64,000 nt of DNA, from contig JACRPO010000012.1 in the NCBI GenBank assembly GCA_016223165.1, positions 620,001 through 684,000 on the forward strand, read 5' to 3'. Every line of letters begins with the position of its first letter. The first letter of the stretch is position 1. The DNA is from Burkholderiales bacterium. GTDB lineage: Bacteria > Pseudomonadota > Gammaproteobacteria > Burkholderiales > Burkholderiaceae_C. This document shows, piece by piece, positions 1 through 7,928 of the stretch. The notes beneath the pieces were generated by a model. That model ran no database searches and was not told where the DNA came from. It saw only the letters and a list, made by a program, of their open reading frames with translations. The position numbers were made by a program, and so were the translations under genes.

Positions 1-1658
1 GTGAAGGTGTCGCGCGCCGCGGCGCCGCTGGCGATGTTCAGCGCCACGCCCAGCACGTCGCTCTTGTGCGCGATGTCGGGCGAGTCGATCTTCAGCGCCA
101 CCGGGAAGCCCAGCTGCGTGGCGATCATCATCGCCTCGGTGGCGTTGCGCGCGAGCACGGTCTGCGTCACCGGGATGTGGAAGGCCGACAGCAGCGTCTT
201 GCTCTCCATCTCGGTGAGCGTGCTGCGGCGCTCGGCGAGCACGCTCTCGATGACCAGGCGCGCGCCTTCGATGTCGGGCTTGGCGAGGGTGGACAGCGGC
301 GGCGGCGTCTGCTGCAGCAGCAACTGGTTCTGGTAGAACGACGCGATGTTCGCGAAGGCCCCCACGCCCGCCTCGGGCGTGCGGAAGCTCGGGATGCCGG
401 CTTCGTCGATGAGCCGGCGCGCCGCGCCGACGGTGGCGTCGCCCATCCAGCAGGCGAGCACGGGCTTGCCGGCATGGGCCTTGGCGGCGACGAGCGCACG
501 TGCGCATTCGTCGGGGTCGGCGCCGACCTGCGGCGCGAAGAGCGCGAGCACGCCGTCCACGGCGGTGTCGCGCGCGGCGGCCTGCACGGCGGCGCCGTAG
601 TGCGCCGGCGTCGCCTCGGCCGAGAGATCGACGAGCTCGCTCATCGAGGCGAGCGGCGCGAGCTGCGGCTGCAGCGCCTGCACCACCGCCGGCGACAGGT
701 GCGCGAGCTGCAGGCCGAGCTCGCTGATGCTGTCGGCGGCGAGCACGCCCGGGCCGCCGCCGTTGGTGACGACGGCCAGGCGCCGGCCCACCGGCCGGTA
801 GCGCGAGGCCAGGCATCTGGCGGCCGAGAACAGCTCGACGAACGTGCGCACGCGCACGGCACCGGCGCGGCGCAGCGCCGCATCGAAGACCTCGTCGCTG
901 CCGACGATGGCGCGGCAATGCGTCTGCGCCGCCTCGTTGCCGGCCGGGCGGCGGCCGGCCTTCAGCACCACCACCGGCTTGGCATGGGCCGCGGTGCGCA
1001 GCGCGCTCATGAAGCGGCGCGCGTTGGCGATGCCTTCGAGGTAGACGAGGATGCCCTGCGTGCGCGCGTCGCTGGCCAGGAAGTCGAGCACCTGCGCCAG
1101 GTCGACGGCCGCGTTCTGGCCGAGCGAGACGACGGCCGAGAAGCCCACCGCGTTCGCGCGCGCCCAGTCGAGCATGGCCGTGGTGAGCGCGCCCGACTGC
1201 GACACCAGCGCCAGCGAACCCTCGGCCGCCAGCGGGCCGGCCGCGCTCGCGTTGAGGTTGAGGTGCGGGCGCTGGAAGCCCAGGCAGTTGGGGCCGAGCA
1301 GGTACAGGCCCTCGCGGCGCGCGATCTTCTTCAGCTGCAGCGCCTGCTCGGCCGCGATGCCCGGCGTCGCGATCAGCGCCGAGCGGCAGGCGATGCGTCC
1401 GGCCACCTCGAGCGCCGCCGTCACCTCGTCGGGCGGCAGCGCGATGACGGCGAGGTCGGCGCGTGACTGCGCGAGCTCGGCCAGCGTGCCGGTCGTCTCG
1501 ATCTCCAGGTATTGCGGCGGATGCGCGCCGGGGTGGGCGGCGAGCGCGGCACGCAGAGCGCGCGCCTGCGGCGTCTGGCGTTCCGGATCATCCGCGGGGC
1601 CGGCAAAGGCGACGATCGACGCGGGCGAGAACAGGGGCGTGAGGTAGTGTTTGTCCAT
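1..1658 (-). CDS. acyl/acetyl-CoA synthetase, NDP-forming (ACS/Pat-like), partial at left edge
   Basis: Starts at ATG 1658 (MDKHYLTPLFSP) and runs off the window after about 552 residues. What is visible: an N-terminal CoA-binding Rossmann domain (GPNCLGFQRP near residue 140, SQSGAL about 20 residues later), a succinyl-CoA-ligase-like middle with a TNGGGPG loop, and the beginning of an ATP-grasp domain (VALKIDSPDIAHKSD). This is the order of NDP-forming acetate-CoA ligases and of Pat/PatZ protein acetyltransferases, which add a C-terminal GNAT domain that would lie outside the window. The usual phosphohistidine segment S-H-T-G-x-L-A-G reads T-H-C-R-A-I-V-G: the His is kept but the following residues are unusual. 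It lies 109 bp downstream of a deacetylase-fold gene on the same strand, so the pair may be co-transcribed. Family certain; ligase versus protein acetyltransferase undecided. Confidence 0.85.
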   Translation of the reverse strand, partial: MDKHYLTPLFSPASIVAFAGPADDPERQTPQARALRAALAAHPGAHPPQYLEIETTGTLAELAQSRADLAVIALPPDEVTAALEVAGRIACRSALIATPGIAAEQALQLKKIARREGLYLLGPNCLGFQRPHLNLNASAAGPLAAEGSLALVSQSGALTTAMLDWARANAVGFSAVVSLGQNAAVDLAQVLDFLASDARTQGILVYLEGIANARRFMSALRTAAHAKPVVVLKAGRRPAGNEAAQTHCRAIVGSDEVFDAALRRAGAVRVRTFVELFSAARCLASRYRPVGRRLAVVTNGGGPGVLAADSISELGLQLAHLSPAVVQALQPQLAPLASMSELVDLSAEATPAHYGAAVQAAARDTAVDGVLALFAPQVGADPDECARALVAAKAHAGKPVLACWMGDATVGAARRLIDEAGIPSFRTPEAGVGAFANIASFYQNQLLLQQTPPPLSTLAKPDIEGARLVIESVLAERRSTLTEMESKTLLSAFHIPVTQTVLARNATEAMMIATQLGFPVALKIDSPDIAHKSDVLGVALNIASGAAARDTF

Positions 1659-1767
1659 GGAAGGGGCGGCAGCAGGGCGCCGGTCGTCGGGATCTCGAGG
1701 GGGTGACCGGCCTGTCGGTGCGGCGGGGGTCGCGGGATGGTGGGCCGTGCCGGGCCGGCGGCGGCTG

Positions 1768-2706
1768 TCAGTCGGCACCGATGAGCACCTTGACATGCGC
1801 GGCCACGCAGCGCGCCAGCGGCGCGAGCACGTAGCCGCCTTCGAGGCAGGAGACGACGCGGCCCTTCGCGTGGCGCGTCGCCACGCGCATCAGCTGCCGC
1901 GTCACCCATTCGTAGTCGGCGTCGACGAGGCCGAGGTTGCCCATGTCGTCCTCGCGGTGCGCGTCGAAGCCGGCGCTGACGACGATCAGCTCGGGCCGGA
2001 AGGCCTCGAGCGCCGGCAGCCAGTGCTCGGTGACGGCGGCGCGGAAGGCCTCGCTGCCGCTGCGCGCGGGCAGGCCGACGTTGACCATGTTCGGCGCGTC
2101 CTTGAGGCTGCGCGCGTCGTTGCCGTTGAACGGGTACAGGCCGATCTCGAAGATGCCGCACATCAGCACGCGATCGTCGCCGGCGAGGATGTCCTCGCTG
2201 CCGTTGCCGTGGTGCACGTCGAAGTCGACGAGCGCCACGCGCGCCAGCCCGTGCACGTCGAGCGCGTGGCGCACGGCGACGGCGGCGTTGTTGAAGAAGC
2301 AGAAGCCCATCGTCGCGGCGCGCTCGGCATGATGGCCGGGTGGGCGCACGGCGCAGAAGGCCACCGGCACCTGGCCCGCAAGGACCAGGTCGGTCGCGTG
2401 CACCGCGGCGCCGGCGGCGCGCAGCGCGGCGGGCACCGTGTGCGGGTTCATGCGCGTGTCGGGGTCCACCTGCAGGTAGCCCTCGGCCGGCGCGCTGTCA
2501 TGCACCTGGCGCACATACAGCGCGCTGTGCGCGCGCTGCAGCTGCTCTGGCGTGGCGAGCGGCGCCTCGCAAGGCAGCATGTAGTCGAGCAGGCCGCAGG
2601 CGAGCAGGCGGTCCTGGATGGCCGCGAGACGGCCGGGACATTCGGGGTGGCCGGGGCCCATTTCGTGGCGGCTGCAGTCGGGGTGGGTGACGAAGGCGGC
2701 AAGCAT
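1768..2706 (-). CDS. histone deacetylase family protein (AcuC/acetylpolyamine amidohydrolase type)
   Basis: 312 residues from ATG 2706 (MLAAFVTHPDCSRHEMGPGHPE). It shows the zinc-hydrolase hallmarks of the class I/II HDAC fold: HPECPGRL near the start, RPPGHHAE with the catalytic His pair, DFDVHHGNG with two zinc ligands, GFDAHREDDMG with the third ligand, and a C-terminal EGGY carrying the transition-state Tyr. Length fits bacterial members, which remove acetyl or acyl groups from small molecules (polyamines, acetoin-related) or from lysines; the substrate cannot be read from sequence. No signal peptide, so cytoplasmic. A longer open frame upstream of 2706 has no conserved sequence. It precedes the CoA ligase/Pat-like gene, suggesting a paired acylation/deacylation role (inference). 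Confidence 0.9.
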   Translation of the reverse strand: MLAAFVTHPDCSRHEMGPGHPECPGRLAAIQDRLLACGLLDYMLPCEAPLATPEQLQRAHSALYVRQVHDSAPAEGYLQVDPDTRMNPHTVPAALRAAGAAVHATDLVLAGQVPVAFCAVRPPGHHAERAATMGFCFFNNAAVAVRHALDVHGLARVALVDFDVHHGNGSEDILAGDDRVLMCGIFEIGLYPFNGNDARSLKDAPNMVNVGLPARSGSEAFRAAVTEHWLPALEAFRPELIVVSAGFDAHREDDMGNLGLVDADYEWVTRQLMRVATRHAKGRVVSCLEGGYVLAPLARCVAAHVKVLIGAD

Positions 2707-2912
2707 GGATGTCTCCTTGCCGGGCACCGCATCGTGACTTCGCGCAATGTCCCGCGACACCAGGCATCCTAGGCTCGGCCGCGCCGCGCGGGCTTGACGA
2801 AGGGCAAGGCCGGGGCACGCCACGCGTCGCGCGGGAGGGTCCGTTCCCGCGCGGCGGCCGTTCGCGGACCGTTCGGGTCGCAGCGGCCGCGCGGCGATCG
2901 CGGGTATCGCGA

Positions 2913-2970
2913 GTACCGATCGCGAGTGCCGATCGCGAGTACCGATCACGCGTATCGATCACGCGTATGC
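2913..2970. repeat. 13-bp tandem repeat (4 copies plus partial) reaching the start of the next gene
   Basis: Units begin at 2913, 2926, 2939 and 2952. Copies read GTACCGATCGCGA, GTGCCGATCGCGA, GTACCGATCACGC and GTATCGATCACGC, and a fifth truncated copy (GTATGC) at 2965 contains the ATG at 2967. A shortened copy precedes the array at 2904. Each unit carries CGATC, so the array can fold locally. It replaces a normal leader and ribosome-binding site of the downstream small gene, which makes the true start uncertain (2967 or 2979). Confidence 0.85.
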
Positions 2971-2978
2971 TGGCGCGC

Positions 2979-3383
2979 ATGGAAATCAGCCACTTCGACG
3001 ACCTGCTCGCCGCCGCCCGCGCCCAGCCCGAACCTCAGCGGCTGCTGCTGGTCTTCACCGGCGCCAGCCTGCCCGCCGATGCGACGGCCGAGCAGCGGGG
3101 CCGCTTCGATGCCGGCGAGGCTGGCGAGCTGGCGCCGTTGATGTGCGTGGACAAGGACCCGCGCGCGTTGGCCGACTTCGCCGCCCTGGTGGGCGAGGCC
3201 GCAGAGCTCGGCCCGCACTGGGCTCTCGTGTTCGCCGCCGCCCTTCCCGGCCGCGGCGGGCAGCCCCCGACCGACTCCCAGGTGGACGCGGCGTTGCAGC
3301 GCATGGTCGAGGCCGTGAAGTCCGGCGGCGTGGGCGGGCTGATTCCCTTCGACCGCGAAGGCCACGCCGTCCACCTGAGCTGA
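2979..3383 (+). CDS. small conserved cytoplasmic protein of unknown function
   Basis: 134 residues from ATG 2979 (MEISHFDDLLAAARAQPEPQRLLLVFTGASLP); ATG 2967 would add MLAR but falls inside the tandem repeat. It has no signal peptide or membrane segment and looks like a compact alpha/beta protein (LLLVFTGA, WALVFAAALPG, GLIPFDREGHAV). From memory, close relatives in Burkholderiales are often labelled 'ribonucleotide reductase subunit alpha', but nothing here resembles that enzyme and I consider the label an annotation error. It stands alone on the plus strand, convergent with the D-aminoacylase gene. Function unknown. Confidence 0.75.
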   Translation: MEISHFDDLLAAARAQPEPQRLLLVFTGASLPADATAEQRGRFDAGEAGELAPLMCVDKDPRALADFAALVGEAAELGPHWALVFAAALPGRGGQPPTDSQVDAALQRMVEAVKSGGVGGLIPFDREGHAVHLS

Positions 3384-3479
3384 AACGTCGGCGCGCACGC
3401 GCACGGCGCCTTGGCGGCGCATGCCGGCACGCCAGCGCGCCCTTCACTTCGCCAGGCGTGGCGTCCCGCGGCGTGGCGT

Positions 3480-5009
3480 TCAGGCCGCCGCGCGACGCAG
3501 CATGCGCCCGGCACGCGCCGGCGCGCGCGGCGCGTCGTTGCCGCCGTCGGTGTCGCCCTCGCTGTCGCCCTCGGTGTCGCCCTCGGTGTCGCCGTCGCCG
3601 TCCTGGCGGTAGGCACATTCGCCGTTCACGAAGACCGCGCGCACGCCGACGCTGGCCTGCATCGGCGCGTCGTAGGTCGCGCGGTCGGCGATGCGTGCGG
3701 CATCGAAGACCACGACGTCGGCCATGTGGCCCGCCTGCAGCAGCCCGCGCCCGGCGATGCGGAAGGTGCGCGCCGTGAGGCCCGTCATCTTGTGCACCGC
3801 CTGCTCGAGCGTGAGCAGGCCCTTGTCGCGCCAGTAGCGCGCGAAGACGCGCGGGAAGGTGCCCCACAGCCGCGGGTGCGGGTGGCGGTCGTGCGGCAGG
3901 CCGTCGCTGCCGATCATCGAGCGCGGATGAGCGAGCACGCGCTCCATGTCGCTCTCGTCGATCTGGAAGTAGCAGGCACCGCCCGGTTGCAGGCGGCGCA
4001 GGGCGGCGAGCTGTTCCACCCCCCAGTCGGCGGCGACGGCGGCCAGCAGGCGGCCCGCCTGCTCGGGGTGCGGGTCGCTCCAGGTGACGAGCACGTCGAT
4101 GACGCCGTCGACGAGGTCTTCGCGCAGCACGGTGGAGCCGGCGAGGTAGGGGTAGACGTCCATCGCGACCGGCTGGCGCGCCGCCAGTGCGTCGATGAGC
4201 GGCAGCGTCTCGCTCGTGCGGCCCCAGTTGGCCGGGCCGGCGCACTTGTGGTGCGAGATGACGAGCGGCAGCCCGGCCTCGAAGGCGCAGTCGCCGGCCT
4301 CGTGCAGTGCCTCGATGATGGCCGCCATCTCGCTGCGCAGGTGCGTGGCGTAGATGCCGCCGTGGCGGGCGGCGATGCGCGCGAGCGCGGTCACCTCGTC
4401 GGCCGGCGCGGCATGCGCCTCGGCGTAGAAGAGGCCGGAGGAGAGGCCATGCGCGCCGCAGCACATGGCTTCTTCCAGCAGCGCGGCCATGCGCGCGCGT
4501 TCGTCGGTGGTGGCGGCGCGCGTCAGGTCGCTCATCGTCGCGTAGCGCAGCGTCGTGTGGCCGGCCAGCGCCACGACGTTCAGCGCCGGCCGCGCCGCCT
4601 CGACGGCCTGCATGTAGGCGCCCATGCCGGCGTAGCGGAACGAGCCGGCGCCCAGCAGGTTGAGCGGCGGCCCGGCCGAAGCGGCGGCGTAGGGCGCAAG
4701 GGAGATGCCGCAGTTGCCCGCCACCACCGTCGTCACGCCCTGTGTCAGCTTGGGCAGCATCGCGGGCTCGTGCAGCACGATCGCGTCGTCGTGCGTGTGC
4801 GCATCGATGAAGCCGGGCGCCACCACGAGGCCGCGGCAGTCGAGCACGCGCAGGTCTTCGATCTTCAGGCCGGCAGGGAGGCGGCCGCGCAGACCCTCGC
4901 CGAGGCGCGCGATGCGCTCGCCCTGCAGCAGCAGGTCGCCGGTCCACGCCGGGCCGCCGCTGCCGTCGACGATGAGGCCGCCCTCGAGCAGCGTGGCGCG
5001 GGTCGTCAT
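3480..5009 (-). CDS. N-acyl-D-amino-acid deacylase (D-aminoacylase), amidohydrolase superfamily
   Basis: 509 residues from ATG 5009. Family features: VVAPGFIDAHTHDD near residue 65 (first metal HxH), TTVVAGNCGISLAP with the metal-ligand Cys, GLSSGLFYAE, THLRSE, a VISHHK segment with further His ligands, and GSDGLPHD with the catalytic Asp. The enzyme hydrolyses N-acyl-D-amino acids (or is a dihydroorotase-like relative) to carboxylate plus D-amino acid. The start overlaps the stop of the upstream RpiR gene (ATGA), implying translational coupling. Unusual: the C terminus carries an acidic tail built on a 12-bp repeat (GDTE-GDTE-GDSE-GDTD, about 3545-3605) followed by a basic/Ala end, which makes it longer than typical relatives. 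Together with the transporter and the deaminase this suggests scavenging of N-acyl-D-amino acids. Confidence 0.92.
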   Translation of the reverse strand: MTTRATLLEGGLIVDGSGGPAWTGDLLLQGERIARLGEGLRGRLPAGLKIEDLRVLDCRGLVVAPGFIDAHTHDDAIVLHEPAMLPKLTQGVTTVVAGNCGISLAPYAAASAGPPLNLLGAGSFRYAGMGAYMQAVEAARPALNVVALAGHTTLRYATMSDLTRAATTDERARMAALLEEAMCCGAHGLSSGLFYAEAHAAPADEVTALARIAARHGGIYATHLRSEMAAIIEALHEAGDCAFEAGLPLVISHHKCAGPANWGRTSETLPLIDALAARQPVAMDVYPYLAGSTVLREDLVDGVIDVLVTWSDPHPEQAGRLLAAVAADWGVEQLAALRRLQPGGACYFQIDESDMERVLAHPRSMIGSDGLPHDRHPHPRLWGTFPRVFARYWRDKGLLTLEQAVHKMTGLTARTFRIAGRGLLQAGHMADVVVFDAARIADRATYDAPMQASVGVRAVFVNGECAYRQDGDGDTEGDTEGDSEGDTDGGNDAPRAPARAGRMLRRAAA

Positions 5010-5920
5010 CGCTTCTTCTTCCCTTCGCTGCCGGTGGTGCCCGGGTCCCAGTGCAACGGCGGATGGTGCTGCATGTCCACGCCGCGTGTCTCCAGCGTGC
5101 GCTGGATGTTGGCCAAACGGTCGACGGCCTTGTCGCCCAGGCGCTGTGCGACCAGCACGGTGAGGATCTCGATCACCGTCAGGTGCGCCAGGTAGGCCTC
5201 CGGGCCGACCGGCATCACCGGGTCGGGTGCCACCTCGATCGCGAGCAGGATGTCGGCCCTCTTCGCCAGCGGCGAGCCGCCTTGCGTCAGCGCGACCACC
5301 GTCGCGCCGCGCGAGCGCGCCACGTCCACGGCCTCCAGCAGCGAAGGCATGCCGCCGACGTGCGTGATGGCCATCACGACGCCGCGGTGATCGATGGTGG
5401 CGGCAGAGATCAGCTGCACGTGCGGGTCGAGGTAGCTGTTGGACACCAGGCCCAGCCGGAACAGCCGCGCCTGCACGTCCATGGCCATGAAGTTGGAGGT
5501 CACGCCGACACCGTAGCAGTCCACCCGCGACGCCTTCACCAGGGCGTCGGCCGCCGAGCACACCGCGTCGGCAGACAGCTGCGCCTGCACGCCGTTGACC
5601 ACTGCGACGGCGCCGCGCGTGACCTTGTCGATCACCTGCCGCGCATCGTCGTCGATGCGCACACGCCGGTTCAGCGGCGAGCCGCCGACGGCGAGGTCCT
5701 GCGCGAGCGCGAGCTTGAATTCGCGCAGGCCGGCGTAGCCGAGGTCACGGCAGGTGCGCATGATCGTCGGCACCGAGCTGTGCGCCCGCCGCGCCAGCAT
5801 CTCGAAAGTCTCGTCGAGCACGCGTTGCGGGTCCTCGAGGATCAGCGCCAGCACCGTGCGCCGCGCCGCCGGCGCGCGGTCGATGATCACGGCCGCTCTT
5901 TCGAGCACACGGGGGGTCAT
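5006..5920 (-). CDS. RpiR/MurR-family transcriptional regulator (HTH + SIS)
   Basis: 304 residues from ATG 5920. The N-terminal helix-turn-helix of the RpiR family (ILEDPQRVLDETFEMLARRAHSS, then PTIMRTCRDLGYAGLREFK) occupies about residues 1-80. It is followed by a SIS sugar-isomerase-fold domain (DCYGVGVTSNFMAMDVQ, AITHVGGMPSLLEAV, VVALTQGGSPLAKRAD) around 115-260, which binds the effector. The C terminus is Lys-rich (EGKKKR). It lies between the dppC-like gene and the D-aminoacylase gene and overlaps the latter by 4 nt (ATGA), so it most likely controls this catabolic cluster. Two matching dyads (TGAAA-N5-TTTCA) in front of the binding-protein gene are candidate operators. RpiR proteins can repress or activate; which applies here cannot be told. 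Confidence 0.92.
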   Translation of the reverse strand: MTPRVLERAAVIIDRAPAARRTVLALILEDPQRVLDETFEMLARRAHSSVPTIMRTCRDLGYAGLREFKLALAQDLAVGGSPLNRRVRIDDDARQVIDKVTRGAVAVVNGVQAQLSADAVCSAADALVKASRVDCYGVGVTSNFMAMDVQARLFRLGLVSNSYLDPHVQLISAATIDHRGVVMAITHVGGMPSLLEAVDVARSRGATVVALTQGGSPLAKRADILLAIEVAPDPVMPVGPEAYLAHLTVIEILTVLVAQRLGDKAVDRLANIQRTLETRGVDMQHHPPLHWDPGTTGSEGKKKR

Positions 5921-5941
5921 GGCGTCGTCAGCCCGTCGATG

Positions 5942-6781
5942 TCACGTCGACCTGCGCAGCCGTGGGTCGAGCAGGTCGCGCACGCCATCGCCCAGAAGCT
6001 GCAGCGACAGCGCCGTGCCGACGATGGCCAGCCCCGGGAACAGCACGATCCACAGCGCCTGGTGCGCGTATTGCTGGCTGCCGGCGACCATGGTGCCCCA
6101 GGTGGGGATCTCGGGCGGCACGCCGACACCGAGGAACGACAGCGCCGCCTCGGCCAGGATGGCGTAGGCGAAGATGAACGTGCCCTGCACGGTGATGGGC
6201 GACACGAGGTTGGGCAGCACGTGCCGCCAGAGGATGCGCCAGGCGGAGGCGCCGAGCGCCCTGGCTGCTTCCACGAACGCGAGCTCGCGCACCACCAGCG
6301 TCGAGGCGCGCACGACGCGCGCGACGCGCGGGGTGTACACCAGCACGAGTGCCACCACGACGTTGAGCATCGACGCGCCGAGGATGCCCACCAGCGCAAT
6401 GGCCAGCAGGATGTCGGGGAACGACATCATCGCGTCGACCACGCGCATCAGCGGCGCGTCGAAGCGGCGAAAGACGCCCGCCACCAGGCCCATCAGCGTG
6501 CCGGTGGCGACCGCGCCGAGCGCGGTGAGCGCGGCGATGGTCAGCGAGTAGCGGCCGCCGAAGGCGATGCGGGCGAAGAGGTCGCGGCCCAGCTCGTCGG
6601 TGCCCAGCCAATGCGCGCTCGACGGCCGCGCCAGCCGCTGCGCCACCGCCGTCTCGTTGGGGTCGAGCCCGCTCAGCGGGCCGGCGAACAGCGCCGCCAG
6701 CACGACGATCGCCAACAGCACCGCAGCCGCCAGCACGATGCGGCGGCGGAACAGTTTGCGCACGACGAGCGGCACCGCCAC
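5942..6781 (-). CDS. ABC peptide/opine transporter permease (DppC/OppC-like)
   Basis: About 279 residues if started at GTG 6781 (VAVPLVVRKLFRRR); GTG 6775 is equally possible. The frame stays open upstream to an ATG at 6892, but that stretch is the large palindrome and gives an overlong N terminus without similarity to the family. Visible: the first membrane helix (IVLAAAVLLAIVVLAALFAG), the OppC signature HWLGTDELGRDLFARIAFGGR, six hydrophobic segments, and the EAA loop (EAARALGASAWRILWRHVLPN) that contacts the ATPase. It forms the inner-membrane pore with the upstream DppB-like subunit. No ATPase gene is present in the cluster. Confidence 0.88.
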   Translation of the reverse strand: MAVPLVVRKLFRRRIVLAAAVLLAIVVLAALFAGPLSGLDPNETAVAQRLARPSSAHWLGTDELGRDLFARIAFGGRYSLTIAALTALGAVATGTLMGLVAGVFRRFDAPLMRVVDAMMSFPDILLAIALVGILGASMLNVVVALVLVYTPRVARVVRASTLVVRELAFVEAARALGASAWRILWRHVLPNLVSPITVQGTFIFAYAILAEAALSFLGVGVPPEIPTWGTMVAGSQQYAHQALWIVLFPGLAIVGTALSLQLLGDGVRDLLDPRLRRST

Positions 6782-6790
6782 GGCGCGTTC

Positions 6791-6951
6791 AGAGGCTGAG
6801 AGTTTTTCGAGCGTGCCCGAGCAGCGCGCCAGAAGGTGTCCGATCGAGGCGCAAATGCGAGCCATAGCGGGCGCTATGGCGAGCATTTGCAACGACGAGC
6901 GGGCACCTTCTGGCGTGATGAGCGGGCATGTTCGAAAGACTCTCAGCCTCT
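6791..6951. repeat. 161-bp imperfect palindrome between the two permease genes
   Basis: Left and right arms match in blocks. AGAGGCTGAGAGT (6791-6803) pairs with 6939-6951; TTTCGA/TGCCCG pairs with the matching blocks at 6924-6938; CCAGAAGGTGTCCG (6829-6842) pairs with CGGGCACCTTCTGG (13 of 14). Nearer the centre, GCAAATGC (6851-6858) pairs with GCATTTGC (6883-6890), and GCCATAGCG (6861-6869) pairs with CGCTATGGC (6872-6880) around a 2-nt centre. It begins at the dppB stop codon and ends just before the dppC-like start, so it fills the whole intergenic gap. As RNA it would form a hairpin of roughly 78 bp with internal loops. There is no transposase and no target duplication that I can see. 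Confidence 0.92.
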
Positions 6952-7892
6952 CAGGCCTTCAAGCGCGGATCGACCACGGTGTAGAGCAGGTCGATCAGGA
7001 AGTTGATGACCACGTAGATCGCGGCCACGACCAGCAGCGCGCCCTGGATGACGGGGTAGTCGCGCCGCGTCACCGCGCTGACCACGAGGTTGCCCACGCC
7101 GGGCAGGCCGAACACCGTCTCGGTGACCACCGCGCCGCCGATCATCAGCGCCACCGTGAGGCCGATCACGGTGACGATGGGCACCAGCGCGTTGCGCAGC
7201 GCGTGCTTGAGCACCACGCGGATCTCGGGCAGGCCCTTGGCGCGCGCCGTGCGCACGTAGTCCTCGCCGAGCACGTCGAGCATCGAGGCGCGCGTGAAGC
7301 GGACGATGAGCGCCGAGTTCAGCACGCCCAGCACCGTGGCCGGCAGCACCAGGCAGTGCAGCCGCGCGACCAGCGAGGCACCGGGCTCGCCGTAGCCCGA
7401 CACCGGGAACCAACCGAGCGAGACCGCGAAGATCTGCATCAGCACGAGGCCGAACCAGAAGCTCGGCACGCTCGCGCCCAGCATCGCGAAGCCCGTGAAC
7501 ACCTGGTCGACGGCGCGGCCGCGAAAGACGGCCGACACGATGCCGCAGGGCAGCCCGATCAGCGCGGCGATGGCCACCGCCATCAGGGAGAGCAAGGTGG
7601 TGGGCTCGGCGCGCTCCCACAGCGCCTGCGTCACCGGTCGCTGAAGGAAGATCGATTCACCCAGATTGCCGCGCGCCACCTCGCGCAGCCAGAGCGCGAA
7701 CTGCTCGGGCAAGGAACGATCGAGCCCGTAGACCTTCTGCACGCGGGCGATGTCTTCGGCGGTGGCCTGGTCGCCCAGCAGCACGGCCACCGGGTCGCCC
7801 GGCGCCGCGCGCGTGAGGATGAACACCAGCACCGCCACCAGCGACAGGACGACCGCCATGCCGCCCAGGCGGGCGAGGAGAAAGCGCCACAA
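6951..7892 (-). CDS. ABC peptide/opine transporter permease (DppB/OppB-like)
   Basis: 313 residues from a TTG start at 7892 (MWRFLLARLGGMAVVLSLVA); an internal ATG eleven codons later would cut the first membrane helix, so TTG is preferred although no strong ribosome site is visible. Typical DppB features: first helix followed by the periplasmic FILTRAAPGDPVAVLLG segment, PSFWFGLVLM, the EAA-type loop DYVRTARAKGLPEIRVVLKHALRNALVP, GGAVVTETVFGLPGVGNLVVSAV, and the terminal YTVVDPRLKA. It lies 36 nt downstream of the binding-protein gene. The stop codon at 6951 coincides with the end of the large palindrome. Confidence 0.9.
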   Translation of the reverse strand: MWRFLLARLGGMAVVLSLVAVLVFILTRAAPGDPVAVLLGDQATAEDIARVQKVYGLDRSLPEQFALWLREVARGNLGESIFLQRPVTQALWERAEPTTLLSLMAVAIAALIGLPCGIVSAVFRGRAVDQVFTGFAMLGASVPSFWFGLVLMQIFAVSLGWFPVSGYGEPGASLVARLHCLVLPATVLGVLNSALIVRFTRASMLDVLGEDYVRTARAKGLPEIRVVLKHALRNALVPIVTVIGLTVALMIGGAVVTETVFGLPGVGNLVVSAVTRRDYPVIQGALLVVAAIYVVINFLIDLLYTVVDPRLKA

Positions 7893-7928
7893 GGTCGAAC
7901 GCAGCCGGATCGGGTCTGGGGCTCGGCC

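Noticed and set aside
5942..6892. Longer version of the DppC-like protein starting at ATG 6892.
   Set aside because: The extra 37 residues are encoded by the palindrome and do not match the usual DppC N terminus.
6791..6951. Palindrome as an insertion sequence or MITE with its own gene.
   Set aside because: No transposase frame, no target-site duplication visible, and the frames within it are only the extension of the permease frame; a dispersed palindromic element remains possible but cannot be shown from one copy.
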